Shown: positions 48,168 through 57,689 of the stretch, piece by piece
How positions within the stretch are numbered: the first letter of the stretch is position 1
Layout: every line of letters begins with the position of its first letter
Assembly (NCBI GenBank): GCA_913045135.1
Contig: CAJWQD010000001.1
Span: 62,001 to 126,000 of the forward strand
Reading direction: 5' to 3'
From: an uncultured Flammeovirgaceae bacterium
Lineage (GTDB): Bacteria > Bacteroidota > Bacteroidia > Cytophagales > Cyclobacteriaceae
DNA length: 64,000 bases
The notes under the pieces: generated by a model
The model's input: only the letters and a program-made list of their open reading frames with translations
Told to the model about the DNA's origin: nothing
Databases searched by the model: none
Position numbers and translations under genes: made by a program

Positions 48168-49907
48168 TTAATAAATAATCAAGTCTTCGGTCATTCGTGC
48201 TTGAATCCCCTTCGTCTTTTGTAATTCTTTTATTTGCTTTAGGTAGGGAACCATTACCTCATTGCTCATCGGATTATATGTCAGTATTTCATCAGTTACC
48301 GATCCCAGTAATATTTCAAACATAGATTTCTGTTCAGGATAGTTTACCATTCGGTAGGCCCCTTCGGTTCCACTCATGATCGCTGCTAAATCGACAGCAT
48401 CATCAAAATTGCCTATGATGTCAACCAAGCCATTATCCAATGCCTGTAACCCAGACCAAACACGACCGCTACCAACCCTATCAATATCTTCGGGAGTCAC
48501 TCCCCTACCATTAGCTGCTTTGGTAATAAATGTTTGATATCCTTTGTCAACACCTTTTTGAATGACTCTACGCTCAAAATCAGTAAGGTTACGAGTAGCC
48601 GTATACAAATCTGAGTGAGCTCCTGTCTTGACTACATCATGAGTTATTCCAAATTTATTTTCAAGTAATTGCTCAAAATTGAACCACATACCAAAGATAC
48701 CTATCGATCCGGTGATAGTATTTGGCTGTGCTATTATAGTATCGCAAGCCATAGCAATGTAATAACCCCCTGAGGCGGCTACATCAGCCATTGATGCGAT
48801 TATGGGTTTAACGCCTTTAGTCAAGGACACTTCATGCCAAATAAGATCTGAAGCTACCAAGCTTCCCCCTGGTGAATTAATTCTCAATACGATGGCTTTT
48901 ATCGATTTATTTTCACGTGCTTTCCTAATTTCTTTGGCCAATTTATAACCTACGACTTGGGTATCATCTCCAGCCATTACAATAGGCCCATTAGCATAGA
49001 TTACAGCAATTTTATCCTTTGCATATTTTTTTTTGTATGATTTTTTATAATTCTTATAAGAAATAAAATTGAGATCAGATACCTCTGCTATTCCTAAATC
49101 AGCTGCGATAAATGATCTAAGTTCATCCTTGTATCCCAAAGAATCTACCAACTTCAAGCGATATGCATCTTCGGGAACTTGAACTTGCAACTCTTTTGAA
49201 TATCTTGAGAGATCACCTTTTTGAACATCTCGAGATTGGGATACATCATTTAAATAAATATCATAGATATTGTTTAATAGAGAAGTGTATTGAAGCCGAT
49301 TCTCCGAGCTCATATTTTTTCTTAAATACGGCTCAACGGCACTTTTAAAAGCACCAACTCTAAATATTTCAGGCTTTATCTCCAACTTTTCAAAAAGGCC
49401 CTTAAAAAAAGTAATATTGGCCATCAGACCATTAAATTCCAAAGATCCTTCTGGATGCAGAAAAAAAACGTCTGCTGCCGATGCCAAATAATAATCTCCT
49501 TCGCTTATATATTCTCCGTAAGCATAGATAGTCTTACCTGAACTTTTGAAATCAACCAAAATATCCCTAATTTCTTTCAAAGAAGCAAATCCACCACTTA
49601 ATAACTTATGGTCAAGGTAAATACCTTCAATTCGCTCATCCTCTTTACTATGCCGGATAGTGGAAACCAAATCATGTAATCCAATTTCCGAAATTGCAAC
49701 CTCAGGAAAAAGGTCTTTCAAAGGATCTTCCGTCGTACGCTCTTGCAAGACACCACTCAACCTTATGTATAGGATAGATGAGGGCTCCACATTGACAGTT
49801 TTTTCACCCTCTCCTGCAGCGGCTATTCCTATTAGGATTAGGAAAAAAAGGAAAGAAAAAATAATCAATCCCAGCAGAGAAGCAAGCACATTTTTAAAGA
49901 AATTCAT
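48168..49907 (-). CDS. sppA: Signal peptide peptidase SppA, 67K type
   Basis: A 579-residue membrane-anchored serine protease that clears cleaved signal peptides. An N-terminal membrane segment (about 8-31) precedes two tandem S49 domains. In the long form the general base Lys (K188, in FRVGAFKSAVEPY) is in the first domain, and the nucleophile Ser (S379, in ADVAASGGYYIAM) is in the second; both are present. The supporting motif INSPGGSLVASDLIW is also intact, and the length fits the E. coli type. It is divergent from folK, with 80 bp between starts. Confidence 0.95.
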   Translation of the reverse strand: MNFFKNVLASLLGLIIFSFLFFLILIGIAAAGEGEKTVNVEPSSILYIRLSGVLQERTTEDPLKDLFPEVAISEIGLHDLVSTIRHSKEDERIEGIYLDHKLLSGGFASLKEIRDILVDFKSSGKTIYAYGEYISEGDYYLASAADVFFLHPEGSLEFNGLMANITFFKGLFEKLEIKPEIFRVGAFKSAVEPYLRKNMSSENRLQYTSLLNNIYDIYLNDVSQSRDVQKGDLSRYSKELQVQVPEDAYRLKLVDSLGYKDELRSFIAADLGIAEVSDLNFISYKNYKKSYKKKYAKDKIAVIYANGPIVMAGDDTQVVGYKLAKEIRKARENKSIKAIVLRINSPGGSLVASDLIWHEVSLTKGVKPIIASMADVAASGGYYIAMACDTIIAQPNTITGSIGIFGMWFNFEQLLENKFGITHDVVKTGAHSDLYTATRNLTDFERRVIQKGVDKGYQTFITKAANGRGVTPEDIDRVGSGRVWSGLQALDNGLVDIIGNFDDAVDLAAIMSGTEGAYRMVNYPEQKSMFEILLGSVTDEILTYNPMSNEVMVPYLKQIKELQKTKGIQARMTEDLIIY

Positions 49908-49967
49908 ACATATGTCATTAATTTAATGCTAAAATAGTTGTTAAAAAATTATTAACCTGATCATCTT

Positions 49968-49975
49968 TATATTTG
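49968..49975 (+). promoter_or_regulatory. -7 promoter element upstream of folK
   Basis: TATATTTG matches TAnnTTTG and ends 12 nt before the folK ATG at 49988. A TTG lies 27 nt upstream, which is further than usual. Confidence 0.45.
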
Positions 49976-49987
49976 TTTGAGGACAGC

Positions 49988-50494
49988 ATGAAAAAAATAT
50001 TTTTGTCATTGGGTACTAACCAAGGATTTAGACTTGAAAACTTACAAACGGCATGTATAGAACTTTCCAATTATGCAATAAAAATAAAAGCATCATCTCC
50101 CATCTACGAAACAGCCCCATGGGGTAAATCCGATCAGCCTTGGTTTTATAATACTGTATTAGAAATTGACTGTCCTTATGAGCCTAAGCAACTTTTAAAC
50201 ATTTGTCTGGAAACTGAGAAAAAATTAGGTCGGATACGGAAAATCAAATGGGATCAGAGAATCATTGATATTGACATATTGTATTATTATGATTTGATTG
50301 TAGAAAATAAATACTTAAAAATTCCCCATCCTGAAATACAGAATCGGCGATTTAATTTATTGCCATTGGTTCTTCTAGATCCTCTTTTAATTCATCCTCT
50401 ATTGCATAAAACCCAAAAAGAACTATTAGCCCATTGTAAGGATAATTTAGAATGCTATCTCACTTCTGAAAAACTTAATCATGACCTTCTATGA
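49988..50494 (+). CDS. folK: HPPK: 6-hydroxymethyl-7,8-dihydropterin pyrophosphokinase
   Basis: A 168-residue folate-synthesis enzyme that pyrophosphorylates 6-hydroxymethyl-dihydropterin before coupling to p-aminobenzoate. Conserved motifs are FLSLGTNQGFRLENL near the start, SSPIYETAPWG, FYNTVLEIDC, and the magnesium-binding DIDIL, followed by IPHPEIQNRRFNLLPLV. The ATG at 49988 is preferred over a TTG 15 nt earlier because that TTG is part of the -7 promoter box. Its 3' end overlaps the TSUP gene by 14 nt. Confidence 0.94.
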   Translation: MKKIFLSLGTNQGFRLENLQTACIELSNYAIKIKASSPIYETAPWGKSDQPWFYNTVLEIDCPYEPKQLLNICLETEKKLGRIRKIKWDQRIIDIDILYYYDLIVENKYLKIPHPEIQNRRFNLLPLVLLDPLLIHPLLHKTQKELLAHCKDNLECYLTSEKLNHDLL

Positions 50495-51233
50495 ATATAT
50501 ATTATTGATAAGTGCCGGTATTGCTGCAGGCTTTATCAATACTGTGGCTGGAGGAGGTTCTTTATTGACACTACCATTACTAATTTTCATGGGACTCCCC
50601 GCAGTAGAAGCTAATGGATCAAACAGGGTAGCGCTTTTCATTCAAAATATATTTGCTGTCAGAGGTTTTAAAAGTAAGGGTATCGTAGTATTTCCCTTCG
50701 CCTATTGGATTAGCATCTCTGCTGCTTTAGGTTCGTTAATAGGGGCTTATTTTGCAACTGAAATCAGTAATTCTACCTTCAATAAAATCTTATCCATCAT
50801 CATGGTTGCCGTTATGGCAGTTACCCTTTTAAAACCGTATTTAGAGAAAAAAGAGGTCCAAGAACGCTTTACTAAAAAGCGCAATCTTGTTTCTATTTTT
50901 CTTTTTTTTAGCATTGGTATTTATGGAGGTTTTATTCAAGCAGGTGTCGGTTTTATCATGATAGCAGCCCTCACTGGTATCTATAACTTAAATTTGGTCA
51001 AAACTAATAGTATTAAAGTCTTTGTCATATTGTGTTACACGCCTGTAGCATTATTAGTTTTTTTATACAATGGGAATGTACTTTGGGACTATGGATTGTT
51101 ATTAGCCATAGGTAATGCCATTGGAGGATGGGTTGCGAGTAGGTGGTCGGCAGGAGTAAATGAAAAATGGATAAGACTTATCCTTACCTTTACACTATCA
51201 GCCCTCGCAATAAAATTATGGCTCAATAAATGA
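50481..51233 (+). CDS. TSUP-family (TauE/SafE) membrane permease
   Basis: A 250-residue protein with about eight membrane segments. The family motif near the N-terminus is present (ISAGIAAGFINTVAGGGSLL, then TLPLLIFMGLPAVEANGSNR), and its second half repeat has GIYGGFIQAGVGFIMI. TSUP proteins export sulfite or sulfonates or carry other small anions. The substrate here is not evident. The start at 50481 overlaps folK by 14 nt, and the pair is likely an operon without a functional link. Confidence 0.88.
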   Translation: MTFYEYILLISAGIAAGFINTVAGGGSLLTLPLLIFMGLPAVEANGSNRVALFIQNIFAVRGFKSKGIVVFPFAYWISISAALGSLIGAYFATEISNSTFNKILSIIMVAVMAVTLLKPYLEKKEVQERFTKKRNLVSIFLFFSIGIYGGFIQAGVGFIMIAALTGIYNLNLVKTNSIKVFVILCYTPVALLVFLYNGNVLWDYGLLLAIGNAIGGWVASRWSAGVNEKWIRLILTFTLSALAIKLWLNK

Positions 51234-51556
51234 GTGATAAAATTAGCCTCATAATGAAATGAATGCCTCCAAACAAACCTATTAAGAATTCAAATCAACA
51301 TCAGCATATTACACCTTAAATGAGCATAATCTTAACTATAAAAAAGAAATGATGTAATAATCTTTTTAAAAAGCAAGTTATCATATTATAACAAAAAAAA
51401 TACCCTTTTTTATTAACGAATTAAAATATGATATTGTAAGGCTGAAGAAGGTAATTGACATACTGACATCATAACCAACCCCATGTTTCCAGTGATAAAC
51501 AAAAAAAAATTCTTATAACATTCAAAATTCTATGGTTTAACTAAAATTATTTTTGT
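51234..51556. other. 323-bp AT-rich gap, nothing identified
   Basis: Between the convergent TSUP and M20 genes. I see no reading frame of interest, no clear hairpin terminator and no repeats. Confidence 0.5.
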
Positions 51557-52984
51557 TTAATCTAAAGTGGGAGGTCCGGGTAATATTCTAGGATCATATT
51601 TATCATACTTTCTATTTTCTAAAAAATCACTTTTTACATTTTCTACAAGTAAAGGTGACTTATACAAATCAGCCATTGTCATCGATAAAGCCTTTGAGGC
51701 ATAGATCATACCCTTATGCCCTATGGACATTCCTGTACACGCAACAACAGCCCAAGAATGCCAAGGACCTCCACTTGCAGCGGTGGTTGCTTTCATCCTT
51801 ATCACAGGAACTACCTGGCTAACATCTCCAACATCAGTGGAACCTCCTTGAGCAGGTAAAGTCACTTTCAAAGGATAAACTTTCCCGTCAATACCATTTT
51901 CAGGCTTCCCTGTCTCCCTTAGAATAGTATTAGCGTATTTTATCTCACTTTCAGTATATTTAATTTCACCTAAAGAATTTAAATTTTCTTGCATAATTTT
52001 TGCTCCTGTCCTATTTACCTGAATTTCATATATGCCGGAAATTAATTTTATTTCATAATCCGTATCTGTCATTAATGCAGCTCCCTTTGCTATATTCAAT
52101 GCTCTTTTATAAAGGATATCAACATTTGCTTTATCATTTTCACGAAGTCGAGTCCAAATCTGTGCAAAATCTGGAACTACGTTTACAACATCTCCAGCCT
52201 TTTCAATCTGATAATGGATGCGTGAAGTTGGCTTAATATGTTCTCGGTAATAATTTAATCCATTAGCATAAAGTTCCATTGCATCAACTGCACTTTTCCC
52301 GTTCCATGGGTCAGATGATGCATGAGAAGAATTTCCATAAAATTTTATCCTAAAATCAACGAGTGCTTTTGAGCTTTGAGTACCTGATTCTATGTTGTCA
52401 CCAGGATGCCAATCCAAACATATATCTAAGTCGTCAAACAAGCCCTCTCTAACCATCCAAACCTTTGCAAAAATTGTTTCCTCAGCAGGTGTTCCATAAA
52501 ATACAATAGTACCTTTAATATTTCCTTTTTCAATTTGCTCCTTTATCGCAACCGCAGCACCCAAACTAGCACTTCCATATAAATTATGTCCACAGCCATG
52601 ACCAGCAGCCCCGTGAATTCTTGCCTCTTTAACTGGTTTTAACTTTTGTGAGATACCTGCATTTGCGTCAAATTCTCCTAAAATACCTATTATAGGCCTA
52701 CCTTGACCATATGAAGCTGTAAAAGCTGTTTCGATTCCAGCCACTCCCAATGAGACCTTAAAACCATTTTTACGAGCATAATCCATTAAAGTTTTAGATG
52801 ATTCAAATTCTAATAATGATGTTTCAGCAAATTCCCATATTGCATCACTAGTATTAATAAGATTTACTTTTTGTCTTTCAATAGATTGTTTAATTTCTTT
52901 TTTTATGTCATCAATATTTTGAGCCTGGATAACAAAATGAAATAAAAAAAATGATAAAATTGAAATAATATATCTATTTAACAT
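51557..52984 (-). CDS. Secreted M20-family amidohydrolase (AbgB/aminoacylase-like)
   Basis: A 475-residue enzyme with a signal peptide (MLNRYIISILSFFLFHFVIQ, then AQ). Metal-binding signatures of the M20D/AbgB type are present: HGCGHN (Cys131, His133 ligand-type), GTPAEET (Glu168/169) and DWHPGDN (His193). The lid/dimerisation domain has NSSHASSDPWNGKSAVDAME. A late conserved block, TLPAQGGSTDVGDVS, then GGPWHSWA, completes the metal site. Family members hydrolyse amide bonds of N-acyl amino acids or p-aminobenzoyl-glutamate. Secretion suggests that extracellular or periplasmic N-acylated substrates are used. It stands alone on the minus strand, with long AT-rich gaps on both sides. Confidence 0.9.
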   Translation of the reverse strand: MLNRYIISILSFFLFHFVIQAQNIDDIKKEIKQSIERQKVNLINTSDAIWEFAETSLLEFESSKTLMDYARKNGFKVSLGVAGIETAFTASYGQGRPIIGILGEFDANAGISQKLKPVKEARIHGAAGHGCGHNLYGSASLGAAVAIKEQIEKGNIKGTIVFYGTPAEETIFAKVWMVREGLFDDLDICLDWHPGDNIESGTQSSKALVDFRIKFYGNSSHASSDPWNGKSAVDAMELYANGLNYYREHIKPTSRIHYQIEKAGDVVNVVPDFAQIWTRLRENDKANVDILYKRALNIAKGAALMTDTDYEIKLISGIYEIQVNRTGAKIMQENLNSLGEIKYTESEIKYANTILRETGKPENGIDGKVYPLKVTLPAQGGSTDVGDVSQVVPVIRMKATTAASGGPWHSWAVVACTGMSIGHKGMIYASKALSMTMADLYKSPLLVENVKSDFLENRKYDKYDPRILPGPPTLD

Positions 52985-53268
52985 GGTAAAAAAGCCTACA
53001 ATTTATTTTCAACATTAAAAATAATTTAATTATTTGAAATATTTGTTTTATTAATCAAAGTAATAACAAATGCAAATTATTCTATTTTTAACTTTATTAA
53101 TTAGCCAAAAAAAAATTATTTACAAAATATTTCAAATACTATGCTTTTCCTTTCTTAGCGGATTTTTAAATAACCTCATTTATATGTGGTTATTTTATTT
53201 TTGCAGGGTTTTAGAGGGACTATTTAAATAGATATGAAGAAGGATGAATATAGAATAAATTATATTTA

Positions 53269-53439
53269 AATAAGGTTGCGGTTGGCGGTTTTAATACTTT
53301 TAGCTTTTATTAGAGTAGTTCGGAGTATACAAGTAATAGCCAACTAGCGTGGCAGCAAAATTTCGGTGGAGGCCAACTGGAGTATACAGGTAAATCTTAT
53401 ACTTCCCAGAAAGAAGTTCGTACCGTTCGTTCTTTTTAA
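53269..53439 (+). pseudogene. Possible remnant of a protein-coding gene
   Basis: One frame reads VAVGGFNTFSFY, a stop (TAG), then SSSEYTSNSQLAWQQNFGGG and QLEYTGKSYTSQKEVRTVRS before a final TAA at 53437-53439. The amino-acid composition is protein-like and far less AT-biased than its surroundings, and there is no start codon. It is probably the end of a degraded gene. The original family was not recognised. Confidence 0.3.
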
Positions 53440-53665
53440 CTATTTATCAACTTTAAAATCGTTTCTTCCAACATAGTCTTTGGCATCTTTGTAGAAAGGG
53501 GATGATAACTAATAATCTAAATGTTGCGGAATAAAATTTGTTAAGCGGAAGTCTAAAAGAAAGAAGGGAAAAAGATGACATATCATAGCACTAAAAATGG
53601 GAGTAATTTGAGTAGATTTTGATGTTAAAATTTGATGCAAATTTTTCTTCTACCAATCTTCTACC

Positions 53666-53690
53666 GAGACTTTTTTTGTCTCAAAAAGTC
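53666..53690 (+). promoter_or_regulatory. Two mutually exclusive hairpins upstream of the glycan operon
   Basis: GAGAC-T7-GTCTC (53666-53682) and GACTTTTT-N7-AAAAAGTC (53668-53690) share bases, so only one stem can form at a time. They lie 66-90 nt before the flippase ATG. This could be a leader switch or a weak terminator; a chance origin is possible. Confidence 0.35.
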
Positions 53691-53756
53691 CTTATTTTAG
53701 CTCTAAAGAGGGGTTTTTTATAAGATGAATATATGATGTAATTTCACAATTTAATT

Positions 53757-55241
53757 ATGGGAATAGTCATTCGTCAAAGTTTACTGAGTAGTGCTGCGTC
53801 TTACCTCGGCGTAATCATTGGATTTGTAAATGCCGTCATCTTAATGCCTAAATTCATGACACCTGATCAAATAGGACTTTTTAGGACTTTGTTAAGTGCC
53901 GCACTGCTCTTATCTTGCTTTGGTAGGTTTGGTGTCAATTCAGGATTGGTTCGATATAAATCTTTGTTGAAAAATCCTAAAAAAGAACTTAAATCTTTAT
54001 ATGGAATGGGTGTTATAATAGTGTTCTTCGCTTCACTATTTTTCTTAATTATACTAATTATTTTTCGCAATTCGTGGGCTGATTTTTATGCTGAAAAATC
54101 AGCCGATGTCAATAAGTATTTCATCTTACTAATTGTACTGACTTTAGAGCTCATTGTCTTTCAATTTTTACAGACTCTAGCCAATATAAACAAAAATATT
54201 TTTGTGGCTAACTTACTCAAGGATTTGATATACAAATCCTTGAATATGGGAGGCATCTTGCTATTTGCTGCCTCTATAATCTCCTTTCATACTTTTATCA
54301 ACTTTCATATTGGCTTTTATATTGTTATGATTGGTATTTTGTTTTTTGAATCCATTTATAAACATAAAATAAAAATTTCTTTTAAACTCCTCCCTCCCAA
54401 AATAACTCGTGAATTAATTTATTACTGTGGGACCTTATTTATTTCAGGTCTAGGCTTAAGCTTTTTAAATTTAGCTGACCAACAATTGGTCAGTCGGTAC
54501 TTGGGTCTTGAGGCGAGCGGCATCTACATGACAGCTATTTTTATGGTGATGGTAATTGAAATACCAAGAAGGTTTGTAGGAGAAATTTCCATACCCATTA
54601 TTGCTCAAGCTTTTGGTTCGAATAATTTAGACAGCATTAATGAACATTACAAAAAAGCATCTATTAATCTCTTCCTTATGGGTGGTCTCATTTACCTATT
54701 AATTATTACAAATTTAGATAATATCTATCTCATCATGCCAGAAGGTCAAATCTATGCAGCGGGTAGAAATGTCGTTATTTTGACAGGTCTTGCAAAACTT
54801 ATTAATCTCCTATTCAGTCTTAATGATGGAATTATATCCATGTCTAAATATTATCATTTTAATATGGTCCTTACCTTATTTTTGGGTTTAATTATGATCG
54901 GCTCTGATACTATATTGATACCTCGTTATGGATTGATCGGTGCTGCAACCGCGTTACTTGTAGTATTTACCTTTCATGGATTATTTAAATTAATACTTCT
55001 TAAAATAACTTACAATTTTTTCCCTTTCACCGGCAAAACTCTTTTAGGGGCACTAACTATTTTAGGAGTATTTTTGATTAATTATTTTATCCCAATATTA
55101 GTTAATCCATTTATTGATTTACTACTTCGATCGGGATTTATTATTATAATTTTTTTGATATCAATTTACAAAATGAAGTTGTCTCTTGAGATCAATCAAA
55201 TAATAAATGACCTAGCAAATAGATTGAATATAAATATATGA
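53757..55241 (+). CDS. Polysaccharide flippase (Wzx/MATE-like oligosaccharide exporter)
   Basis: A 494-residue membrane protein with about 12-14 hydrophobic segments. The first conserved block is QSLLSSAASYLGVIIGFVNA, then PKFMTPDQIGLFRTLLSAA, typical of the polysaccharide transporter (PST) branch of the MOP superfamily. A second copy-like block begins LGLSFLNLADQQLVSRYLG. Such proteins flip undecaprenyl-linked sugars across the inner membrane. It opens a run of same-strand genes in which neighbours overlap or touch, and its stop overlaps the YfhO-family start by 4 nt. No clear promoter was found. Confidence 0.88.
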   Translation: MGIVIRQSLLSSAASYLGVIIGFVNAVILMPKFMTPDQIGLFRTLLSAALLLSCFGRFGVNSGLVRYKSLLKNPKKELKSLYGMGVIIVFFASLFFLIILIIFRNSWADFYAEKSADVNKYFILLIVLTLELIVFQFLQTLANINKNIFVANLLKDLIYKSLNMGGILLFAASIISFHTFINFHIGFYIVMIGILFFESIYKHKIKISFKLLPPKITRELIYYCGTLFISGLGLSFLNLADQQLVSRYLGLEASGIYMTAIFMVMVIEIPRRFVGEISIPIIAQAFGSNNLDSINEHYKKASINLFLMGGLIYLLIITNLDNIYLIMPEGQIYAAGRNVVILTGLAKLINLLFSLNDGIISMSKYYHFNMVLTLFLGLIMIGSDTILIPRYGLIGAATALLVVFTFHGLFKLILLKITYNFFPFTGKTLLGALTILGVFLINYFIPILVNPFIDLLLRSGFIIIIFLISIYKMKLSLEINQIINDLANRLNINI

Positions 55242-57685
55242 AAACGAAAAAAATATTAAAAGTAATACAACCTCATACAATATTCATAACCTTAGGTTTT
55301 TTGTTGGTAATAGCCTTTTTCCATCCATTATTTATAGAGAATAAAAGCATGAATCAAAATGACGTCTTCCAAGGAATTGGTTCAGGGCAAGAAGCTAGCA
55401 ATTTTAGACAGGAAACGGGAGAAGAAGCCTTATGGACTAACAGTATGTTCAGTGGCATGCCAGCCTATCTGATCAATATCTCTTGGAGTGGTGATTTGAT
55501 AAAATATGTTCAGCACATCATTACATTAAAATTCCCATCCGCTGCCCAAGTTACCATTTTGGGTTTTCTTTCTTGCTATTTTATGCTCCTAATCTTTAAA
55601 GTACGACCTTGGCTAGCTTTCATAGGCGCCATTGCCTTTAGTTTCAATACCTTCAGTATAATTAGTATTGAAGCGGGACATATCTGGAAAGTACGTGCTA
55701 TTGCCTACATGCCTCTAGTAATGGGTTCTGTACATATGTTAGTTACTCAAAAAAAGAAGCTGTTACCTCTGGGCTTATTGAGTTTAGCCGTTGCATTAGA
55801 AATTCAATCAAATCATCTCCAAATTACTTATTACTTGCTGTTAATGCTCATTATTTACAGTTTGTTTTATCTAGTTGAGATGCTAAAATCAAAGCAATAT
55901 TCGAAACTAAAAAATCATATTATCCTCTTAATTTTAGCAGGAATTCTGGGTGTTGGTGCTAATACGGGTCGTATCTGGACCACTTTAGAGTACAGTAAAT
56001 ACTCAACAAGGGGTCCTTCAGAGCTCATTAGCAAAGCTGAGGATGGAGGAGATAATGGGTTAGATAAAGATTATGTCTTTAATTGGAGCTATGGAATATT
56101 AGAATCTTTCACATTTCTGATTCCTAATTTCTCTGGCGGTGCTAGTCAACAAATTCTTGCAGTTGACTCCAATTTAGGCAAGGCATTAAGTCAAAGTGGC
56201 ATGAATCGAGAACAGGTGAAGAATCAGTTAAAAACAGCACCTACCTATTGGGGAGATCAACCCATCACTGCAGGACCAACATATGCCGGTGCGATAATGT
56301 GTTTTCTTTTTGTTTTGGGCATAATAATCTTAGAACCTAAAATCAGAAATTGGATTTTGGTTGCTTGTGTGTTTTCTATTCTACTCGCCTGGGGTAAAAA
56401 TCTCGAATGGTTCAATTATGCTCTATTTGATTATTTCCCGGGTTATGATAAATTTCGATCAGTAAGTATGGCAATTGTTATTTTTCTTGTTGGTATCCCT
56501 CTAATGTCTATGTTAGCTTTAGAAACCCTCTTAAATAGGTCAAAAAATCAAATGTTGAAACCCCTGATAATAAGTGCTGCCATCTCAGGTGGCATAGCCT
56601 TAACTTTCTTAGTTGTTAGTAGTTTATTTGACTACAAGGGTGCGGTAGATATACAATTGGCCAATGTCCCAAATTGGTTTTTAGAAGCGCTGAGAGCCGA
56701 TAGACAATCTATGTTAGAAAGAGACGCCCTACGTACATTCGTATTAATTGGAATTGCATTTATATTGATCTTAGGGTTAATTAAAGAAAAGATTAAATTA
56801 CCTATTTCTCTATTAGGTATTTCAGTATTAGTTGTATTTGATTTTTGGAGTGTAAATCGGCGATATATCAATGATGAAAATTATCAAAAACAGGCCATCA
56901 TCAACTTTATCGATCCAAGTCCAGCAGATCAGTTCATTAAAAATAATGCAAGTCAGCATTATCGGGTTTTGAATTTAAATAACCCCTTCAATGAAGCCAA
57001 AACCTCTGCTAATCATAGTTCTTTAGGAGGCTATCATGGAGCTAAAATAAAGCGATATCAGGAATTAATTGAAAACTGCCTCTCAAAAAATTTAACTGAC
57101 ATGATTATTGTTCTTCAAAATGGATCCAAAGATTTATCGAAATTCATAGCCGTCAATATGCTCAATGCTCAATATTTAAAATTCGGTGATCAAACCAATA
57201 ACATACTTCACAATGAACATGCATTTGGCAATGCCTGGTTTACTGAAAATATAATCTCTGTAGAGAGCCCTGAAGAAGAATTAGCTGCTATATGCAGCAT
57301 TGTGAATAAAAATACCACTGTAATGAATACGAAAAAATATAATCTTTTACAGTCCAACTATGATGCAGCCGCAACAATTACTCTGAAAACCTATCAGCCG
57401 AACTTTTTAAAATATAGCGTAAATAATCAAAATGCGGGCTTTGCTGTATTTTCCGAAATTTATTATCCCTTGGGGTGGCAGGCTACTGTAGATGGCGTTC
57501 CTACTGAGATCAAACAAGTCAATTACGTCCTAAGAGGTTTAGATATTCCGGCAAATTCAAAAGAAGTCATTTTTAAATTCAAGCCTGCTTCATATTTCAT
57601 TGGAAATAAAATAATGGCTGCGTTTTCTGCAACTGTTTTATTAATTTTAATATTTGGCCTATTCAAAACTATCACAAAGAAATAA
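55238..57685 (+). CDS. YfhO-family large membrane protein
   Basis: An 815-residue protein with a dozen or more membrane segments in the first 540 residues and at the extreme C-terminus, and a soluble domain between (about 560-780, with AVFSEIYYPLGWQATVDG and KEVIFKFKPASYFIGN). This layout, with the NDVFQGIGSGQEASNFR segment in the first loop, matches the YfhO family. Members in Gram-positives are needed to glycosylate lipoteichoic acid. In Bacteroidota they accompany sugar-export genes and resemble GT-C glycosyltransferases. Overlap with the flippase (ATGA) indicates coupling. Confidence 0.85.
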   Translation: MKTKKILKVIQPHTIFITLGFLLVIAFFHPLFIENKSMNQNDVFQGIGSGQEASNFRQETGEEALWTNSMFSGMPAYLINISWSGDLIKYVQHIITLKFPSAAQVTILGFLSCYFMLLIFKVRPWLAFIGAIAFSFNTFSIISIEAGHIWKVRAIAYMPLVMGSVHMLVTQKKKLLPLGLLSLAVALEIQSNHLQITYYLLLMLIIYSLFYLVEMLKSKQYSKLKNHIILLILAGILGVGANTGRIWTTLEYSKYSTRGPSELISKAEDGGDNGLDKDYVFNWSYGILESFTFLIPNFSGGASQQILAVDSNLGKALSQSGMNREQVKNQLKTAPTYWGDQPITAGPTYAGAIMCFLFVLGIIILEPKIRNWILVACVFSILLAWGKNLEWFNYALFDYFPGYDKFRSVSMAIVIFLVGIPLMSMLALETLLNRSKNQMLKPLIISAAISGGIALTFLVVSSLFDYKGAVDIQLANVPNWFLEALRADRQSMLERDALRTFVLIGIAFILILGLIKEKIKLPISLLGISVLVVFDFWSVNRRYINDENYQKQAIINFIDPSPADQFIKNNASQHYRVLNLNNPFNEAKTSANHSSLGGYHGAKIKRYQELIENCLSKNLTDMIIVLQNGSKDLSKFIAVNMLNAQYLKFGDQTNNILHNEHAFGNAWFTENIISVESPEEELAAICSIVNKNTTVMNTKKYNLLQSNYDAAATITLKTYQPNFLKYSVNNQNAGFAVFSEIYYPLGWQATVDGVPTEIKQVNYVLRGLDIPANSKEVIFKFKPASYFIGNKIMAAFSATVLLILIFGLFKTITKK

Positions 57686-57689
57686 CGCC

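Larger units (their letters stand above)
52985..53756. other. 772-bp gap before the glycan operon, with repeats and a gene remnant
   Basis: This gap holds a near-perfect inverted repeat (53032-53046 and 53122-53137), a TATTTTTG -7-like box at 53196-53203, a probable gene remnant (53269-53439), and alternative hairpins at 53666-53690. No intact gene was found. A mini-ORF of 11 residues at 53234-53269 is too short to call. Confidence 0.5.

Noticed and set aside
53234-53269. Eleven-residue mini-ORF after a -7-like box
   Set aside because: Too short to support; no conserved context.
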